Position numbers and translations under genes: made by a program
Assembly: GCF_021190915.1 (NCBI RefSeq)
Contig: NZ_JAIOAP010000004.1
Coordinates: 62,001 to 126,000 of the forward strand
Direction of reading: 5' to 3'
DNA length: 64,000 nt
DNA from: Cohnella silvisoli
Lineage (GTDB): Bacteria; Bacillota; Bacilli; Paenibacillales; Paenibacillaceae
The notes under the pieces: generated by a model
Seen by the model: only the letters and a program-made list of their open reading frames with translations
The model's database searches: none
Told to the model about the DNA's origin: nothing
Part shown: positions 8,391-17,313 of the stretch, piece by piece
Numbering within the stretch: position 1 is the stretch's first letter
Layout of the letters: every line of letters starts with the position of its first letter

Positions 8391-8431
8391 GGCTATGGGT
8401 TGCCTGACCATACGTCAGGCTGCTCATAGCC
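8391..8431 (+). other. Intercistronic stem-loop between binding-protein and permease genes
   Basis: GGCTATG...CATAGCC encloses GCCTGAC...GTCAGGC with a CATAC loop, giving a long two-part stem. No T-run follows, so it is not a classical terminator. Hairpins at this position commonly protect the upstream mRNA and give more binding protein than permease. Confidence 0.7.
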
Positions 8432-8458
8432 GCATAGATTATGTAAAGGAGTGCTACC

Positions 8459-10294
8459 GTGCAGGAATACGAATATGCAAAAACACAACCGCACAAGAGA
8501 TTTACCCGATTAAAAAATAGAATAACGGGCATCTTGACCAATCCCTTTCATGTCATAAGCATCATTGCTCTCATCTTCCTCGTGTATACGATCGTCTTGC
8601 CGATGCAGGATATTATTAAAAATACGTTCATTTGGCAGGATTCGGATGTTCGATTGTCGAGTGAAGCCGATCCAGGCAGCTTTACGCTTTTTCATTGGAT
8701 AAAGGTTTTATCCGGCAACATCAGTCATGCGATATTGTATTCACCCTTGTTCCATTCTCTGAGTATCGCCTTTACAGCTACATTTATTTCTTTGATTCTA
8801 GGTGGAGGATTAGCTTGGCTCGTCACCAGGACGGATATTCCTTACAAGAAAACGATCTCTTTCTTTTGCGTTGTACCGTATATGCTTCCGTCTTGGACGA
8901 AAGCGTTTGCTTGGCTCATCGTATTCAAGAACGATCGTATCGGAGGATCCCAAGGACTATTGCAAAACCTATTTCATCTCAATCCTCCCAATTGGCTGTC
9001 GTATGGATTCCTTCCCATAACACTCAACTTGTCGGCTCACTATTTTGTATTTTTCTTCTTGTTAATCGCTGTGGCTTTAAGATCGATAAACAGTAGTTTG
9101 GAGGAAAGCGCAAATATTCTGGGGGCAAACAGAGTTTCAATTCTGAGGAAAATTACATTTCCTCTGATCCTTCCGGCGATTTTATCCGGCATGATTTTAA
9201 CCTTTTCCAAAGTGTTGGGGACGTTCGGCGTGCCGGCATTCCTTGGATTGCCGGTTAAATATTACACCATTTCTACGATGCTTTACGGCAGCATGAGAAA
9301 CAGAATGGTTACCGAAGCCTATATCTTGTGCTTAATCTTGATTCTCATCTCTTCGATCATGATCTTTATTAACCAACGGGCGATCGGGAAGCGGAAGAGC
9401 TACGAGACGATCGGGGGCAAAGATTCTAGAAAAACCTTGACACCTTTAGGCAAATGGAGAATTCCCACTTTCTCGGGGGTAATCTTATTCTTGGGATCGG
9501 CCGCTATATTCCCGCTTATCCTTTTGCTTCTACAGTCCTTTATGTTAAAGGATGGAGATTACAGCTTAAGCAACCTAACCGCTCATTTTTGGACCGGTGA
9601 ATCTAATCTGTCCATTGCCGCGGGCGAGGTTGGTGTGTTAAGAAATGCCGCAATTTGGTCCGGTGCTTTCAATTCTTTTAAAGTCGCTCTTATTGCTTCA
9701 GCCATAGCGTCAGTTATGGGATTAATTATGGGATATGTCATAAGCAAAGGAAGAAAGACGCTTTCCGCCAAAATCACGGAGCAGCTTTCCTTCTTGCCTT
9801 ATTTGATTCCAAGTGTCGCGCTTTCCGCCATTTACTTGAGCATGTTTGCGAAACCACAGTTTTTATTGCCAAGCTTATACGGAACTTTAGGTTTAATTAT
9901 GTTGATTACGATAGTGAAGGAGTTGCCATTCGCTACCCGTTCAGGAACTAGTACGATGTTCCAAATTGGCGGCGAATTGGAGGAAGCGGCCAAATTGGCC
10001 GGTGCGTCATGGTTTAGACGATTCTCTCGCATTATGGTCCCATTGTGTAAACAAGGATTGTTCAGCGCATTCCTATTACTTTTTATTAGCGCGATGAAGG
10101 AATTAGATTTAATCATATTGCTCGTTACACCAAAGACGGCAACATTAACGACACTTACTTTCCGCTATGCGGATCAAGGTTTTCACCAGTTCTCGGAAGC
10201 TATCATCATTATCATTATAGTCATTATATTAATCACATATTTCTTGGCAAGCAAGATTGGTAAAGCCGACATTTCCAAGGGCATAGGAGGATAA
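8459..10294 (+). CDS. ABC transporter permease, fused two-domain (FbpB type)
   Basis: A 611-residue inner-membrane permease made of two homologous halves. Each carries an EAA coupling motif: EESANILGANRVSILRKI in the first half and EEAAKLAGASWFRRFSRI in the second. About 12 membrane helices are expected. Single-chain duplicated permeases of this length are typical of FbpB/AfuB and PhnU-like importers. It starts at GTG 8459 with AAAGGAG upstream. The stop is 1 base before the ATPase start, so the two are translationally coupled. It works with the lipoprotein upstream and the ATPase downstream to import the cluster's substrate. Confidence 0.9.
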   Translation: MQEYEYAKTQPHKRFTRLKNRITGILTNPFHVISIIALIFLVYTIVLPMQDIIKNTFIWQDSDVRLSSEADPGSFTLFHWIKVLSGNISHAILYSPLFHSLSIAFTATFISLILGGGLAWLVTRTDIPYKKTISFFCVVPYMLPSWTKAFAWLIVFKNDRIGGSQGLLQNLFHLNPPNWLSYGFLPITLNLSAHYFVFFFLLIAVALRSINSSLEESANILGANRVSILRKITFPLILPAILSGMILTFSKVLGTFGVPAFLGLPVKYYTISTMLYGSMRNRMVTEAYILCLILILISSIMIFINQRAIGKRKSYETIGGKDSRKTLTPLGKWRIPTFSGVILFLGSAAIFPLILLLLQSFMLKDGDYSLSNLTAHFWTGESNLSIAAGEVGVLRNAAIWSGAFNSFKVALIASAIASVMGLIMGYVISKGRKTLSAKITEQLSFLPYLIPSVALSAIYLSMFAKPQFLLPSLYGTLGLIMLITIVKELPFATRSGTSTMFQIGGELEEAAKLAGASWFRRFSRIMVPLCKQGLFSAFLLLFISAMKELDLIILLVTPKTATLTTLTFRYADQGFHQFSEAIIIIIIVIILITYFLASKIGKADISKGIGG

Positions 10295-10295
10295 C

Positions 10296-11396
10296 ATGAG
10301 CCGTATTGTACTTAAAGGAGTTAATAAGCATTTTAACAATAATCACATTTTGAAGGATCTTGACCTGACGATCGAAGAAGGCGATTTCATGACATTGCTC
10401 GGTCCATCGGGCTGCGGCAAGACAACGACCCTGAGGATTATTACTGGGTTGGAAAATCCGGAATCCGGAATCATTACGATCAGTGACAAAGAAGTGGTTA
10501 ACGGAGAGCTGCGCCACTATACGAAACCGTCAAAAAGAGGCTTGAATCTTGTATTTCAAAGCTATGCCCTATGGCCGCATATGACCGTATCGGAAAATGT
10601 ATCGTTTGGCTTATCAGTTCAAAAATATTCGAAAGCCGAGACGAAAGAAAAAGTGGGCAATGCACTGGAAAAAATGCAAATTTTACATTTAAAGGATCGG
10701 TATCCCTCTGAGCTTTCCGGTGGACAACAGCAGCGTGTTGCTATAGCCAGAGCCATTGTAACAGAACCTAAGGTGCTGCTGCTCGACGAGCCCTTGTCCA
10801 ATCTTGATGCGAAATTGCGGTTGGATATGAGGGCGGAATTGAAGAGGCTTCATCACGAATTAAAGACAACGATTATTTACGTTACGCATGATCAGGTCGA
10901 AGCCTTAACCATGTCTACAAAAATTGCGGTCTTCTTCGAGGGAGTTTTGGCGCAAGTGGCGCCGCCTAGAGACATTTATCGTTATCCTGCTAATATTCGG
11001 GTCGCCAGCTTTATTGGGAATCCGAAAATCAATTTTATTGATGCAGATTGCGAGGCGGTAAATACAGGAACATTAAAGATGGAAACCTCTTTAGGAACAT
11101 TGCATATTCCATCTAAAAATGTTTACAGCGGAAAAGCGGATCTTGCCATTTATCCTGAAGATATTCAAATTTCTACTGAAAGGACAGCAAATGGAATACC
11201 ATGTGCGATTTATTCCGTTCTGCCGGCAGGATCGGAGACATTGGTTCAGCTAACGACGAAAAGTAATTTGAACCTGCTGGTCAAAGTGATAGGCGAATTG
11301 GATGTAGAAATCGGCAAGACGGTTTGGATTGATTTTCCTATGGATAAAGTCAATGTTTATGATCGAGAAAATGGAGAACTTGTGCAGCTTCAATGA
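10296..11396 (+). CDS. ABC transporter ATP-binding protein (FbpC/PotA type)
   Basis: A 366-residue importer ATPase. Walker [11 protein letters not shown] is near residue 33, the signature LSGGQQQR near 136, Walker [13 protein letters not shown] near 155 and the H-loop VTHDQ near 192. The C-terminal third (from about 240) is the TOBE-type regulatory domain found in CUT1/Fe3+/phosphonate ATPases. The ribosome site GGAGG lies inside the 3' end of the permease gene. It energises the import system; nothing in the ATPase distinguishes iron from organophosphate transport. Confidence 0.92.
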   Translation: MSRIVLKGVNKHFNNNHILKDLDLTIEEGDFMTLLGPSGCGKTTTLRIITGLENPESGIITISDKEVVNGELRHYTKPSKRGLNLVFQSYALWPHMTVSENVSFGLSVQKYSKAETKEKVGNALEKMQILHLKDRYPSELSGGQQQRVAIARAIVTEPKVLLLDEPLSNLDAKLRLDMRAELKRLHHELKTTIIYVTHDQVEALTMSTKIAVFFEGVLAQVAPPRDIYRYPANIRVASFIGNPKINFIDADCEAVNTGTLKMETSLGTLHIPSKNVYSGKADLAIYPEDIQISTERTANGIPCAIYSVLPAGSETLVQLTTKSNLNLLVKVIGELDVEIGKTVWIDFPMDKVNVYDRENGELVQLQ

Positions 11397-11422
11397 AAAA
11401 CCAACAAAGGGAATGAGCGTAA

Positions 11423-12202
11423 TTGACATTTTTCGGTGATCAAATATGGACGATCAGTCATTATGACTTGATTATACGGATGGTTATTGCGTCCGTTTTG
11501 GGCGGATTAGTTGGAATTGAGCGCGAGTGGAGCAATCATGCGGCGGGACTTCGAACTCACATTCTCGTCTGTTTAGGTTCCGCCACGATCATGCTTATGT
11601 CGATTTACGGATTTTCCGATTTTGTATATGAAGCAAATGTCAGGATTGACCCCGCCCGATTAGCCGCGCAAGTCATCAGCGGCATTGGTTTTCTTGGCGC
11701 GGGGGCTATTCTTCGCAACGGCAATATCATTAAAGGCCTGACTACAGCGGCATCCATTTGGGTGGTAGCCGCAATCGGATTATGCGTCGGAGCAGGATTT
11801 ATTATCGGAGCCATTGTCTGTACGTTTCTCGTTCTGATTAACCTTTATTTCTTAAACAAATGGGAAAAGCACATGCATCGGCGTAAAAAAATCGATCAAG
11901 TAGACATTATGATCAAAGATGATCCAGGAGCAATGGGCAGGGTGATCGCGATATTGGAACAACAAGACATTGTCATTTCCAACTTGAAAATCACTTCCGT
12001 TGAAAAAATAGGGTTGGGGGATCGGGACAACCTGAACATGCATCTTACATTTAGCTTAAAAAGCCAAAAAAAGAAGAATGTCTTGGCAGCGCTAGAAGAG
12101 TTGTTGTCATTGGATTCGGTGATTTCCCTGGAAGCCCGCAATCCGGAATCATTCGAAAGCAATGAAGTTCTCCGCAACAATGGCGGTAAGATGACGATAT
12201 AA
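11423..12202 (+). CDS. MgtC/SapB family membrane protein
   Basis: A 259-residue protein with the MgtC signature. The N-terminal half has 4-5 membrane helices with GGLVGIEREWSNHAAGLRTH and GIGFLGAGAILRNG, followed by a hydrophilic C-terminal ACT-like domain (about 150-235, VDIMIKDDPGAMGRVI). In characterised bacteria MgtC proteins affect magnesium adaptation, ATP synthase and phosphate homeostasis rather than acting as simple Mg pumps. Being last in an operon with a phosphatase and an organophosphate-type importer suggests a role in balancing Mg2+ and phosphate during growth on the substrate. It starts at TTG 11423 after AAAGGGAATG. Confidence 0.9.
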   Translation: MTFFGDQIWTISHYDLIIRMVIASVLGGLVGIEREWSNHAAGLRTHILVCLGSATIMLMSIYGFSDFVYEANVRIDPARLAAQVISGIGFLGAGAILRNGNIIKGLTTAASIWVVAAIGLCVGAGFIIGAIVCTFLVLINLYFLNKWEKHMHRRKKIDQVDIMIKDDPGAMGRVIAILEQQDIVISNLKITSVEKIGLGDRDNLNMHLTFSLKSQKKKNVLAALEELLSLDSVISLEARNPESFESNEVLRNNGGKMTI

Positions 12203-12218
12203 ACGGATATGCGAATAA

Positions 12219-12263
12219 AATAATGAGGGAGATGCTTAATCTTTATCCCTCATTATTTTTATT
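12219..12263 (+). terminator. Rho-independent terminator after mgtC
   Basis: A 12-bp perfect stem AATAATGAGGGA (12219-12230) / TCCCTCATTATT (12246-12257) is followed by TTTATTT. It ends the P1 operon. Confidence 0.9.
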
Positions 12264-12303
12264 TATGAAAGGTCATTATTGAAGGAAAGGAAGTGATGCG
12301 ATT

Positions 12304-14349
12304 ATGAGGAAATCTATTCATTTCATGAACCCTTTGAAATCGGTAGGGATGAAGTTATTCATTATTTTCTTTGTTAGTATCGTAATGTTTGTTTTTGTTT
12401 CCGGTTATATTTCTTATACGGTATCCAAACAAATTTTGGAGGAAAAAATCTCGGATGCCTCGCACACTACCGTTACACTGGCCAGCCAAAAAGTCGATTT
12501 AATGCTGAAAAGCTATGAACAAATGACTGCGGAACTGGTCACTGGAACAGATTTTAAATTAAACGTATCCCATTTGAGTAATAAAAAAAATACATCAATT
12601 GAAAGGCTGCAACATCAAAGGCAATTACTAGATACGATCTCAAATCGCGTAAATATTAACAGTATGATCTCTTCGATAGCACTAATTCCATTAAATCAAG
12701 AAGATTTACCTGCGATCTCTTACATGAACATGGAGGTTAAAATTGATAGAAACAGTGATTCTTATAAGCGAGTTTTGGAAGGAAATGGACATGCGATTTG
12801 GTTAGGAATAAGTGAAAATCAATTTATAGGTAATTCCAATAATCCGGTTATTACTTTGGGTAGAACTATAAAAAGCATTACGACAAATGAAATGGAATAT
12901 ATGTTGGTTTTACAAATCAAAATCGGTGCGATAGATGAAATGTTCAAAGATGTTCATATTAGCGATTCAAGCGCAATCCAAATTGTAAACAATGAGAATG
13001 AGCTCTATTTTTCTACCCATTTGTCTGAAATGTTTCAACCGAGTTCCGTTGAATTTCGGGCAAGTGTGACTGAAGAGCCGTACATCGCGATGGATCAAAA
13101 CGGTACGGAGCAAATCGTTGCATACCATCGATCGGAGTATATGGGGTGGAATGTGATGGCCATATCTCCTGTTGAAGAACTAGTTCGGGATACCAACGTT
13201 ATTGAGAACGCAACACTCATCATTGCGGGTACCGCAGCGTTGCTAGCGATAGTCATTGGTTATTTCATTGCTAACATGATTGGGAAGCCATTAAGGAAAT
13301 TAAGAGATTTAATGTTGAAAGGTGCTGAGGGGAACCTCGCTATCCGGACCGAAACTAGCAGATCGGATGAAATCGGGCAGGTTGGAGCAGGTTTTAACCA
13401 AATGATAGAGCAAATCACGCTTTTGGTCGAGCAAACGAATCGATCTGCTCAGGATGTGCTGGCTACCGCAGCAGAGCTATCCGAAGCATCCAAACAGACA
13501 TCTATTTCCGCTAAAGAGATTGCCGTTGCGACCGATCAAATTGCCAATGGGGCGAGTGATTTAGCGATTGATGCGGAAAAGGGAAATGAAATAGCGTTTC
13601 GGATGGGCGTTAAAATGAAAAACGTGATGAATTCCAATGCAGAGATGGGTGAATCTGCTTCAGAGGTGCGCAAGGCGAGTGAACAAGGTACGATCTTTAT
13701 GAATGAATTAATTGCAAAAACGATCGTAACCGAAGAATTGACACGGAATATGGTCGATAAGGTAGATAAGTTGAAGGAAAGTACGGCCTCTATCCGACAA
13801 ATATTGGAATTGTTAAACAGCATTACAAAGCAAACGAACATATTATCTTTGAATGCAACCATTGAGGCAGCCAGAGCCGGAGCAGCGGGTAAAGGATTTA
13901 TGGTCATAGCCGATGAAATTCGCAAGTTGGCAGATCAATCCAAGCAATCCATTCATGTCGTAGGTCAGATCGTAGAAACGATCCAGAATGAAATCAATGA
14001 AACTGTAAACGTATTATCCGAAGCGTATCCTATTTTCGAAGCACAAATTCATGCGGTGAAAGAAACGGATTTAATTTTCAAAAACGTACAAATTCAAATG
14101 GGCGGGTTTGAGACCTGTCTAAATGAAGTGACTGATTCTATCCAACAGCTGGATCAATCGCAGACGGTGTTATCGGAAGCTATGTCTAACGTAAGTACTA
14201 TAGCTCAGCAATCTTCCGCAGCATCTGAGGAGGTTGCATCATTAAGTTCTCAGCAGCTAACGATAAGTGAAGATTTGGTCGGTCTTTCCGCGAGGCTTGA
14301 TGCGTTATCCAGTGCATTGAAAGATTCGTTATCCCGTTTCCACATCTAA
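12304..14349 (+). CDS. Methyl-accepting chemotaxis protein
   Basis: A 681-residue transmembrane chemoreceptor. The first membrane helix is at about 17-40, then an extracellular dCache-like sensor domain (about 45-295), a second helix (about 297-325), a HAMP domain and a long cytoplasmic coiled coil. The signalling tip is TNILSLNATIEAARAGAAGK, around residues 506-525. Its place between the importer operon and the GAPDH-mutase genes suggests that it senses the compound these genes consume, but that is inference. The start ATG follows GGAAAGGAAGTG. No separate promoter is evident in the 40 bases after the mgtC terminator, so it may depend on read-through or a weak promoter. Confidence 0.93.
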   Translation: MRKSIHFMNPLKSVGMKLFIIFFVSIVMFVFVSGYISYTVSKQILEEKISDASHTTVTLASQKVDLMLKSYEQMTAELVTGTDFKLNVSHLSNKKNTSIERLQHQRQLLDTISNRVNINSMISSIALIPLNQEDLPAISYMNMEVKIDRNSDSYKRVLEGNGHAIWLGISENQFIGNSNNPVITLGRTIKSITTNEMEYMLVLQIKIGAIDEMFKDVHISDSSAIQIVNNENELYFSTHLSEMFQPSSVEFRASVTEEPYIAMDQNGTEQIVAYHRSEYMGWNVMAISPVEELVRDTNVIENATLIIAGTAALLAIVIGYFIANMIGKPLRKLRDLMLKGAEGNLAIRTETSRSDEIGQVGAGFNQMIEQITLLVEQTNRSAQDVLATAAELSEASKQTSISAKEIAVATDQIANGASDLAIDAEKGNEIAFRMGVKMKNVMNSNAEMGESASEVRKASEQGTIFMNELIAKTIVTEELTRNMVDKVDKLKESTASIRQILELLNSITKQTNILSLNATIEAARAGAAGKGFMVIADEIRKLADQSKQSIHVVGQIVETIQNEINETVNVLSEAYPIFEAQIHAVKETDLIFKNVQIQMGGFETCLNEVTDSIQQLDQSQTVLSEAMSNVSTIAQQSSAASEEVASLSSQQLTISEDLVGLSARLDALSSALKDSLSRFHI

Positions 14350-14370
14350 TAAGCCCTGCATGCAGAATCA

Positions 14371-14434
14371 TAACGAAAACTTATCATATACAAAATATAA
14401 TCAAATTGTTTTATATAAATCCTATGAATATACT
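14371..14434 (+). promoter_or_regulatory. Promoter P2 (before GAPDH), same element as P1
   Basis: -35 TTGTTT (14406-14411), a 17-base spacer and -10 TATACT (14429-14434), preceded by the same 19 bases as in P1 (14393-14411). An upstream TAAC-N6-TTAT box lies at 14371-14384, 35 bases before the -35. Over about 57 bases P1 and P2 differ at roughly ten positions, far closer than chance for intergenic DNA 8.3 kb apart. Confidence 0.7.
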
Positions 14435-14472
14435 TAAAGTGCAAATAAATCACAGGTGAAGGTTGGGGTAGG

Positions 14473-14526
14473 ATGGTTGATAAATATTTCATTCGATATT
14501 TAGCGTATGGGGATGAGTTGCTTTGA
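14473..14526 (+). CDS. Possible 17-residue leader peptide coupled to the GAPDH gene
   Basis: ATG 14473 opens a short frame (MVDKYFIRYLAYGDELL) whose TGA stop overlaps the TTG start of the GAPDH gene as TTGA. GGTTGGGGTAGG just upstream could act as a ribosome site. Such an overlap would couple translation of the two. There is no homology support; it may be chance. Confidence 0.3.
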   Translation: MVDKYFIRYLAYGDELL

Positions 14527-15542
14527 GATTAGGAGTTGGAGTAAGCGGAACGGGGAGAATCGGACGTCTATTAATTAGAAAAATATTATCGGATAATACC
14601 TGTCCAATTCTATTGAAGGCCATTAACACGTTATATCCTATTGAGACTATCGTCCATTTATTAAAATATGATTCCGTACATGGGTTATGGGAAGCTGAAT
14701 TATCCATATCCGATAATTCCCTTGTTGTAAACGGTCGGCGAGTGGAGGTCATCCGCGAGAGAGAACCAGAGCTCATACCATGGAAAGACTTCGGTGTTGA
14801 CATAGTGGTAGATGCGACAGGTAAATTCAATGATCGTTCTGGGGCTTCGAAACACCTTGTGGGCGGAGCATCAACCGTTGTATTAACCGCCCCGGGAAAT
14901 CAGGTGGATCAAACGATAGTGATGGGTGTAAATGATCAAAAGTATGATCCTGCGAACCATTTTTTACTTTCGGCGGCTTCTTGTACCACTAACTGTTTGG
15001 TGCCTCTTCTGAATATTCTAGACCAATCGTTTGATGTGAACCGAGTTGGGTTTACAACGATTCATTCTTATACGAGTGACCAAAGACATCTTGATAATCC
15101 TCACCAAGACTTGCGCCGGGCTCGCGCATGCAGCCAATCAATCGTTCCTACCAGTACCGGGGCAGGAGATTCTATAAAAGATATTTTGCCTAGACTCGCT
15201 CCATTAGTCAGCGGATTTTCCATAAGGGTGCCTACGCCCGATGTATCTCTGCTTGATTTAACGGTCGGTGTGAGTCGTCGCTTATCGTACTCAGAGGTGC
15301 ATGCCGCGCTGCTGTCGGCAGTTAGCGGGGAATATAGCAGTTATGTAGATTATATTGAAGCGCCATTAGTGTCAATAGATTTTGTCGGTTGTGATAAATC
15401 GGCGGTCATAGACGGATTGTCGTTAACGGTTAGGGACGATCAGATCAAGCTCCTAGCTTGGTATGACAATGAATGGGGATATGTAAGCAGAGTAATGGAT
15501 TTAGTAAGTATGGTTATTCACAAAAAAACGGGAAGTGCTTAA
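14523..15542 (+). CDS. Glyceraldehyde-3-phosphate dehydrogenase, GapB-like
   Basis: A 339-residue type I GAPDH. The Rossmann motif GTGRIGR is at residues 9-15. SAASCTTNCL carries the catalytic Cys154, followed by HSYTSDQ and the C-terminal WYDNEWGY. After the second strand it reads AINTLYPIET, lacking the NAD-selecting Asp of glycolytic GapA (NDLT type) and resembling Bacillus GapB (INASY), which prefers NADP and works in gluconeogenesis. Divergences such as HSYTSD for HAYTND suggest a specialised paralogue. It starts at TTG 14523 after GGGGATGAG. It is followed 5 bases later by an SR1P-like peptide gene. Reaction: interconversion of glyceraldehyde-3-phosphate and 1,3-bisphosphoglycerate. Confidence 0.9.
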   Translation: MRLGVGVSGTGRIGRLLIRKILSDNTCPILLKAINTLYPIETIVHLLKYDSVHGLWEAELSISDNSLVVNGRRVEVIREREPELIPWKDFGVDIVVDATGKFNDRSGASKHLVGGASTVVLTAPGNQVDQTIVMGVNDQKYDPANHFLLSAASCTTNCLVPLLNILDQSFDVNRVGFTTIHSYTSDQRHLDNPHQDLRRARACSQSIVPTSTGAGDSIKDILPRLAPLVSGFSIRVPTPDVSLLDLTVGVSRRLSYSEVHAALLSAVSGEYSSYVDYIEAPLVSIDFVGCDKSAVIDGLSLTVRDDQIKLLAWYDNEWGYVSRVMDLVSMVIHKKTGSA

Positions 15543-15547
15543 TTGAT

Positions 15548-15709
15548 ATGAACGGTGATAAAGATACATCAGTCGTGTTGGGGGTTATTCTGTGCAAGTA
15601 TTGCGGCAGCGAAATCGCAACGGTAGATACGGAAAAAGTCGTCATTTATTATAGCGATTGCAAGCTTGAAGTTTGCCTGGATCAGAGGAAAGGGAAAGAA
15701 CAGGAATGA
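15548..15709 (+). CDS. SR1P-like GapA-binding peptide
   Basis: A 53-residue protein with a central segment VILCKYCGSEI, then TEKVVIYYSDC. The order I-x-C-x-x-C, E-K-V, Y-x-x-C matches my recollection of SR1P, the small peptide encoded on the Bacillus subtilis SR1 RNA that binds GapA and promotes GapA-RNase J1 interaction. Here it is not on a separate regulatory RNA but starts 5 bases after the GapB-like gene, so the two should be made together. The cysteines may form a small zinc site. The N-terminal extension (MNGDKDTSVV) is longer than in classical SR1P. Recognition is by pattern from memory, not by alignment. Confidence 0.72.
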   Translation: MNGDKDTSVVLGVILCKYCGSEIATVDTEKVVIYYSDCKLEVCLDQRKGKEQE

Positions 15710-15773
15710 TAACAATACGTTATAGTTATCAGAAGTAAATCAAATTGTTTTATGATTGAAGATTGGATAAGAT
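15708..15773 (+). promoter_or_regulatory. Promoter P3 (before the DASS transporter), same core as P1 and P2
   Basis: -35 TTGTTT (15745-15750), a 17-base spacer and -10 TAAGAT (15768-15773). AATCAAATTGTTTTAT (15738-15753) is shared with P2. Upstream is a perfect inverted repeat GATAAC-N11-GTTATC (15708-15730), with TAAC 35 bases before the -35 as in P2. An interrupted dyad of this shape suits LysR proteins. Confidence 0.68.
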
Positions 15774-15809
15774 GAAAGCGGTAACATCACACATTAAGGA
15801 GGATGCAAG

Positions 15810-17297
15810 ATGACTGAGGTCCCAGAGACCGTACAGAAGGATGGTAACAAGCCTTCTCCCGAGAAGAAAAGTAAGACGGAAGAAGTCATGAAGAAGCTTG
15901 GAATACCACTCGCAGTTATTGCTGCGTTACTTCTGTTCTTCATGCCTACACCGGAGGGCATGAGCTTAGAAGCCCAAAGAGCAATCGCTATATTTACCGG
16001 AGCGCTGATTCTTTGGATTACGACCCCGATCCCCATTTATCTAACGTCAATAATCGCGATTTTATTGCTTCCTTTGGTTGGAGCGGTTGAAGATCAGGAA
16101 GTCGCATTCGGGACATTAGGGTTTGACGTCATTTGGTTGATGGTTTCCGCATTTATCCTTACCTCTGCCATGATTAAATCAAATTTAGGCAGAAGGTTAT
16201 CGTTATGGATGATCACGAGATTCGGGAAAACGCCGAAAATGACGTTGCTCGTATTGGTCATTATTAATTTTGTTCTAGCTTTCTTCGTTCCTTCCACAAC
16301 TGCAAGGGCTACGCTCATGGTACCTATATGCTTGATTTTGCTGGAAGTCTACAAAGCCCTGCCCGGTCGAAGCAATCTTGGAAAAGTAATGATGCTTCAA
16401 GGGGTTCAGGCCGACGCTCTCGCTACTTCGGGTGTCATGACGGCTACTTCGGGCAACATCATTGCAGTCGGCTTCATCAATGACCAAGCGGGCGGCAACA
16501 TCGGTTATATGGATTGGCTTCTAGCCTCTATGCCTACTGCGATCATCACGATGCTGATTACTTTCTTCATTGGCTTAAAGCTATTTTCGTTGAAGGATGA
16601 ATCTAATTTCCACAATGCAACGAATACGCTGAAGGATGAGTTAAAGAAACTAGGTTCCTTTTCAATAGACGAGAAGAAGGCAGTGACTATCTTCATCTTT
16701 ACCGTCATCCTGTGGGCTACCGGAGATTATCAGAAAGATTGGATCGGTTTTGAATTCAGTACGGAACAGACGGCCGTTCTTGGAGCACTCTTGTGCCTGC
16801 TTCCTAGAATAGGTTTGCTGACTTGGAAAGAAACGAATATCAAATGGGAGCTTATGATTTTTGCCGCAGGCGCCTATGCGGTAGGCAATGCGCTCGATAA
16901 ATCGAAAGGCGCGGAATGGATCATCGGCAAAGTAGTCGGCGCATTGGGGTTGGAACAGATGAATCATGCCTTGGTTTACGTGGTCGTAGTCTTCCTTAGC
17001 ATGTACAGCCATCTCATTTTTACGAGCAAGACAGTACGGGTCACGATTTTAATACCGGCTTTCATAGCGCTGGCCAAGACATTGGGCATGGACCCCGTTC
17101 CTCTTGCACTAGCCGCCGCCATGACCATGACGTATACCATTACGCTTCCACCGCATTCGAAAGTGAATACCATTTATTTCGGAACCGGTTATTTTTCGGT
17201 ATTGGATCAAGTGAAGTATGCGATCGTAACTTGTTTTATCGGGGCTTGCGTAATTAGTTTGGCTTTATTTACTTGGTTTAAGGTGATCGGAATATAG
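15810..17297 (+). CDS. DASS/SLC13 family anion:sodium symporter
   Basis: A 495-residue membrane protein with a soluble, charged N-terminus (about 35 residues) and about 11-12 helices. The two paired substrate/sodium motifs of the family are present in modified form: VPSTTARATLMVPI in the first half and TSKTVRVTILIPAF in the second, with a GTGYFSVLDQVKY segment near the end. DASS proteins move di- and tricarboxylates, sulfate or related anions with sodium, or exchange them. In this cluster it may take up or release a carboxylate, possibly a phosphoglycerate-like compound; the ligand is not predictable. It has its own promoter copy (P3). The stop lies 16 bases before the mutase gene. Confidence 0.88.
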   Translation: MTEVPETVQKDGNKPSPEKKSKTEEVMKKLGIPLAVIAALLLFFMPTPEGMSLEAQRAIAIFTGALILWITTPIPIYLTSIIAILLLPLVGAVEDQEVAFGTLGFDVIWLMVSAFILTSAMIKSNLGRRLSLWMITRFGKTPKMTLLVLVIINFVLAFFVPSTTARATLMVPICLILLEVYKALPGRSNLGKVMMLQGVQADALATSGVMTATSGNIIAVGFINDQAGGNIGYMDWLLASMPTAIITMLITFFIGLKLFSLKDESNFHNATNTLKDELKKLGSFSIDEKKAVTIFIFTVILWATGDYQKDWIGFEFSTEQTAVLGALLCLLPRIGLLTWKETNIKWELMIFAAGAYAVGNALDKSKGAEWIIGKVVGALGLEQMNHALVYVVVVFLSMYSHLIFTSKTVRVTILIPAFIALAKTLGMDPVPLALAAAMTMTYTITLPPHSKVNTIYFGTGYFSVLDQVKYAIVTCFIGACVISLALFTWFKVIGI

Positions 17298-17313
17298 ATA
17301 TTAGGAGGAAACC

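Noticed and set aside
7105-11396. Plain ferric iron uptake system
   Set aside because: Not excluded, but the binding-protein fold is shared by iron, sugar-phosphate and phosphonate systems, and the neighbours (phosphatase, MgtC, GAPDH, mutase) point to phosphorylated carbon compounds; no Fur-like box was noticed.
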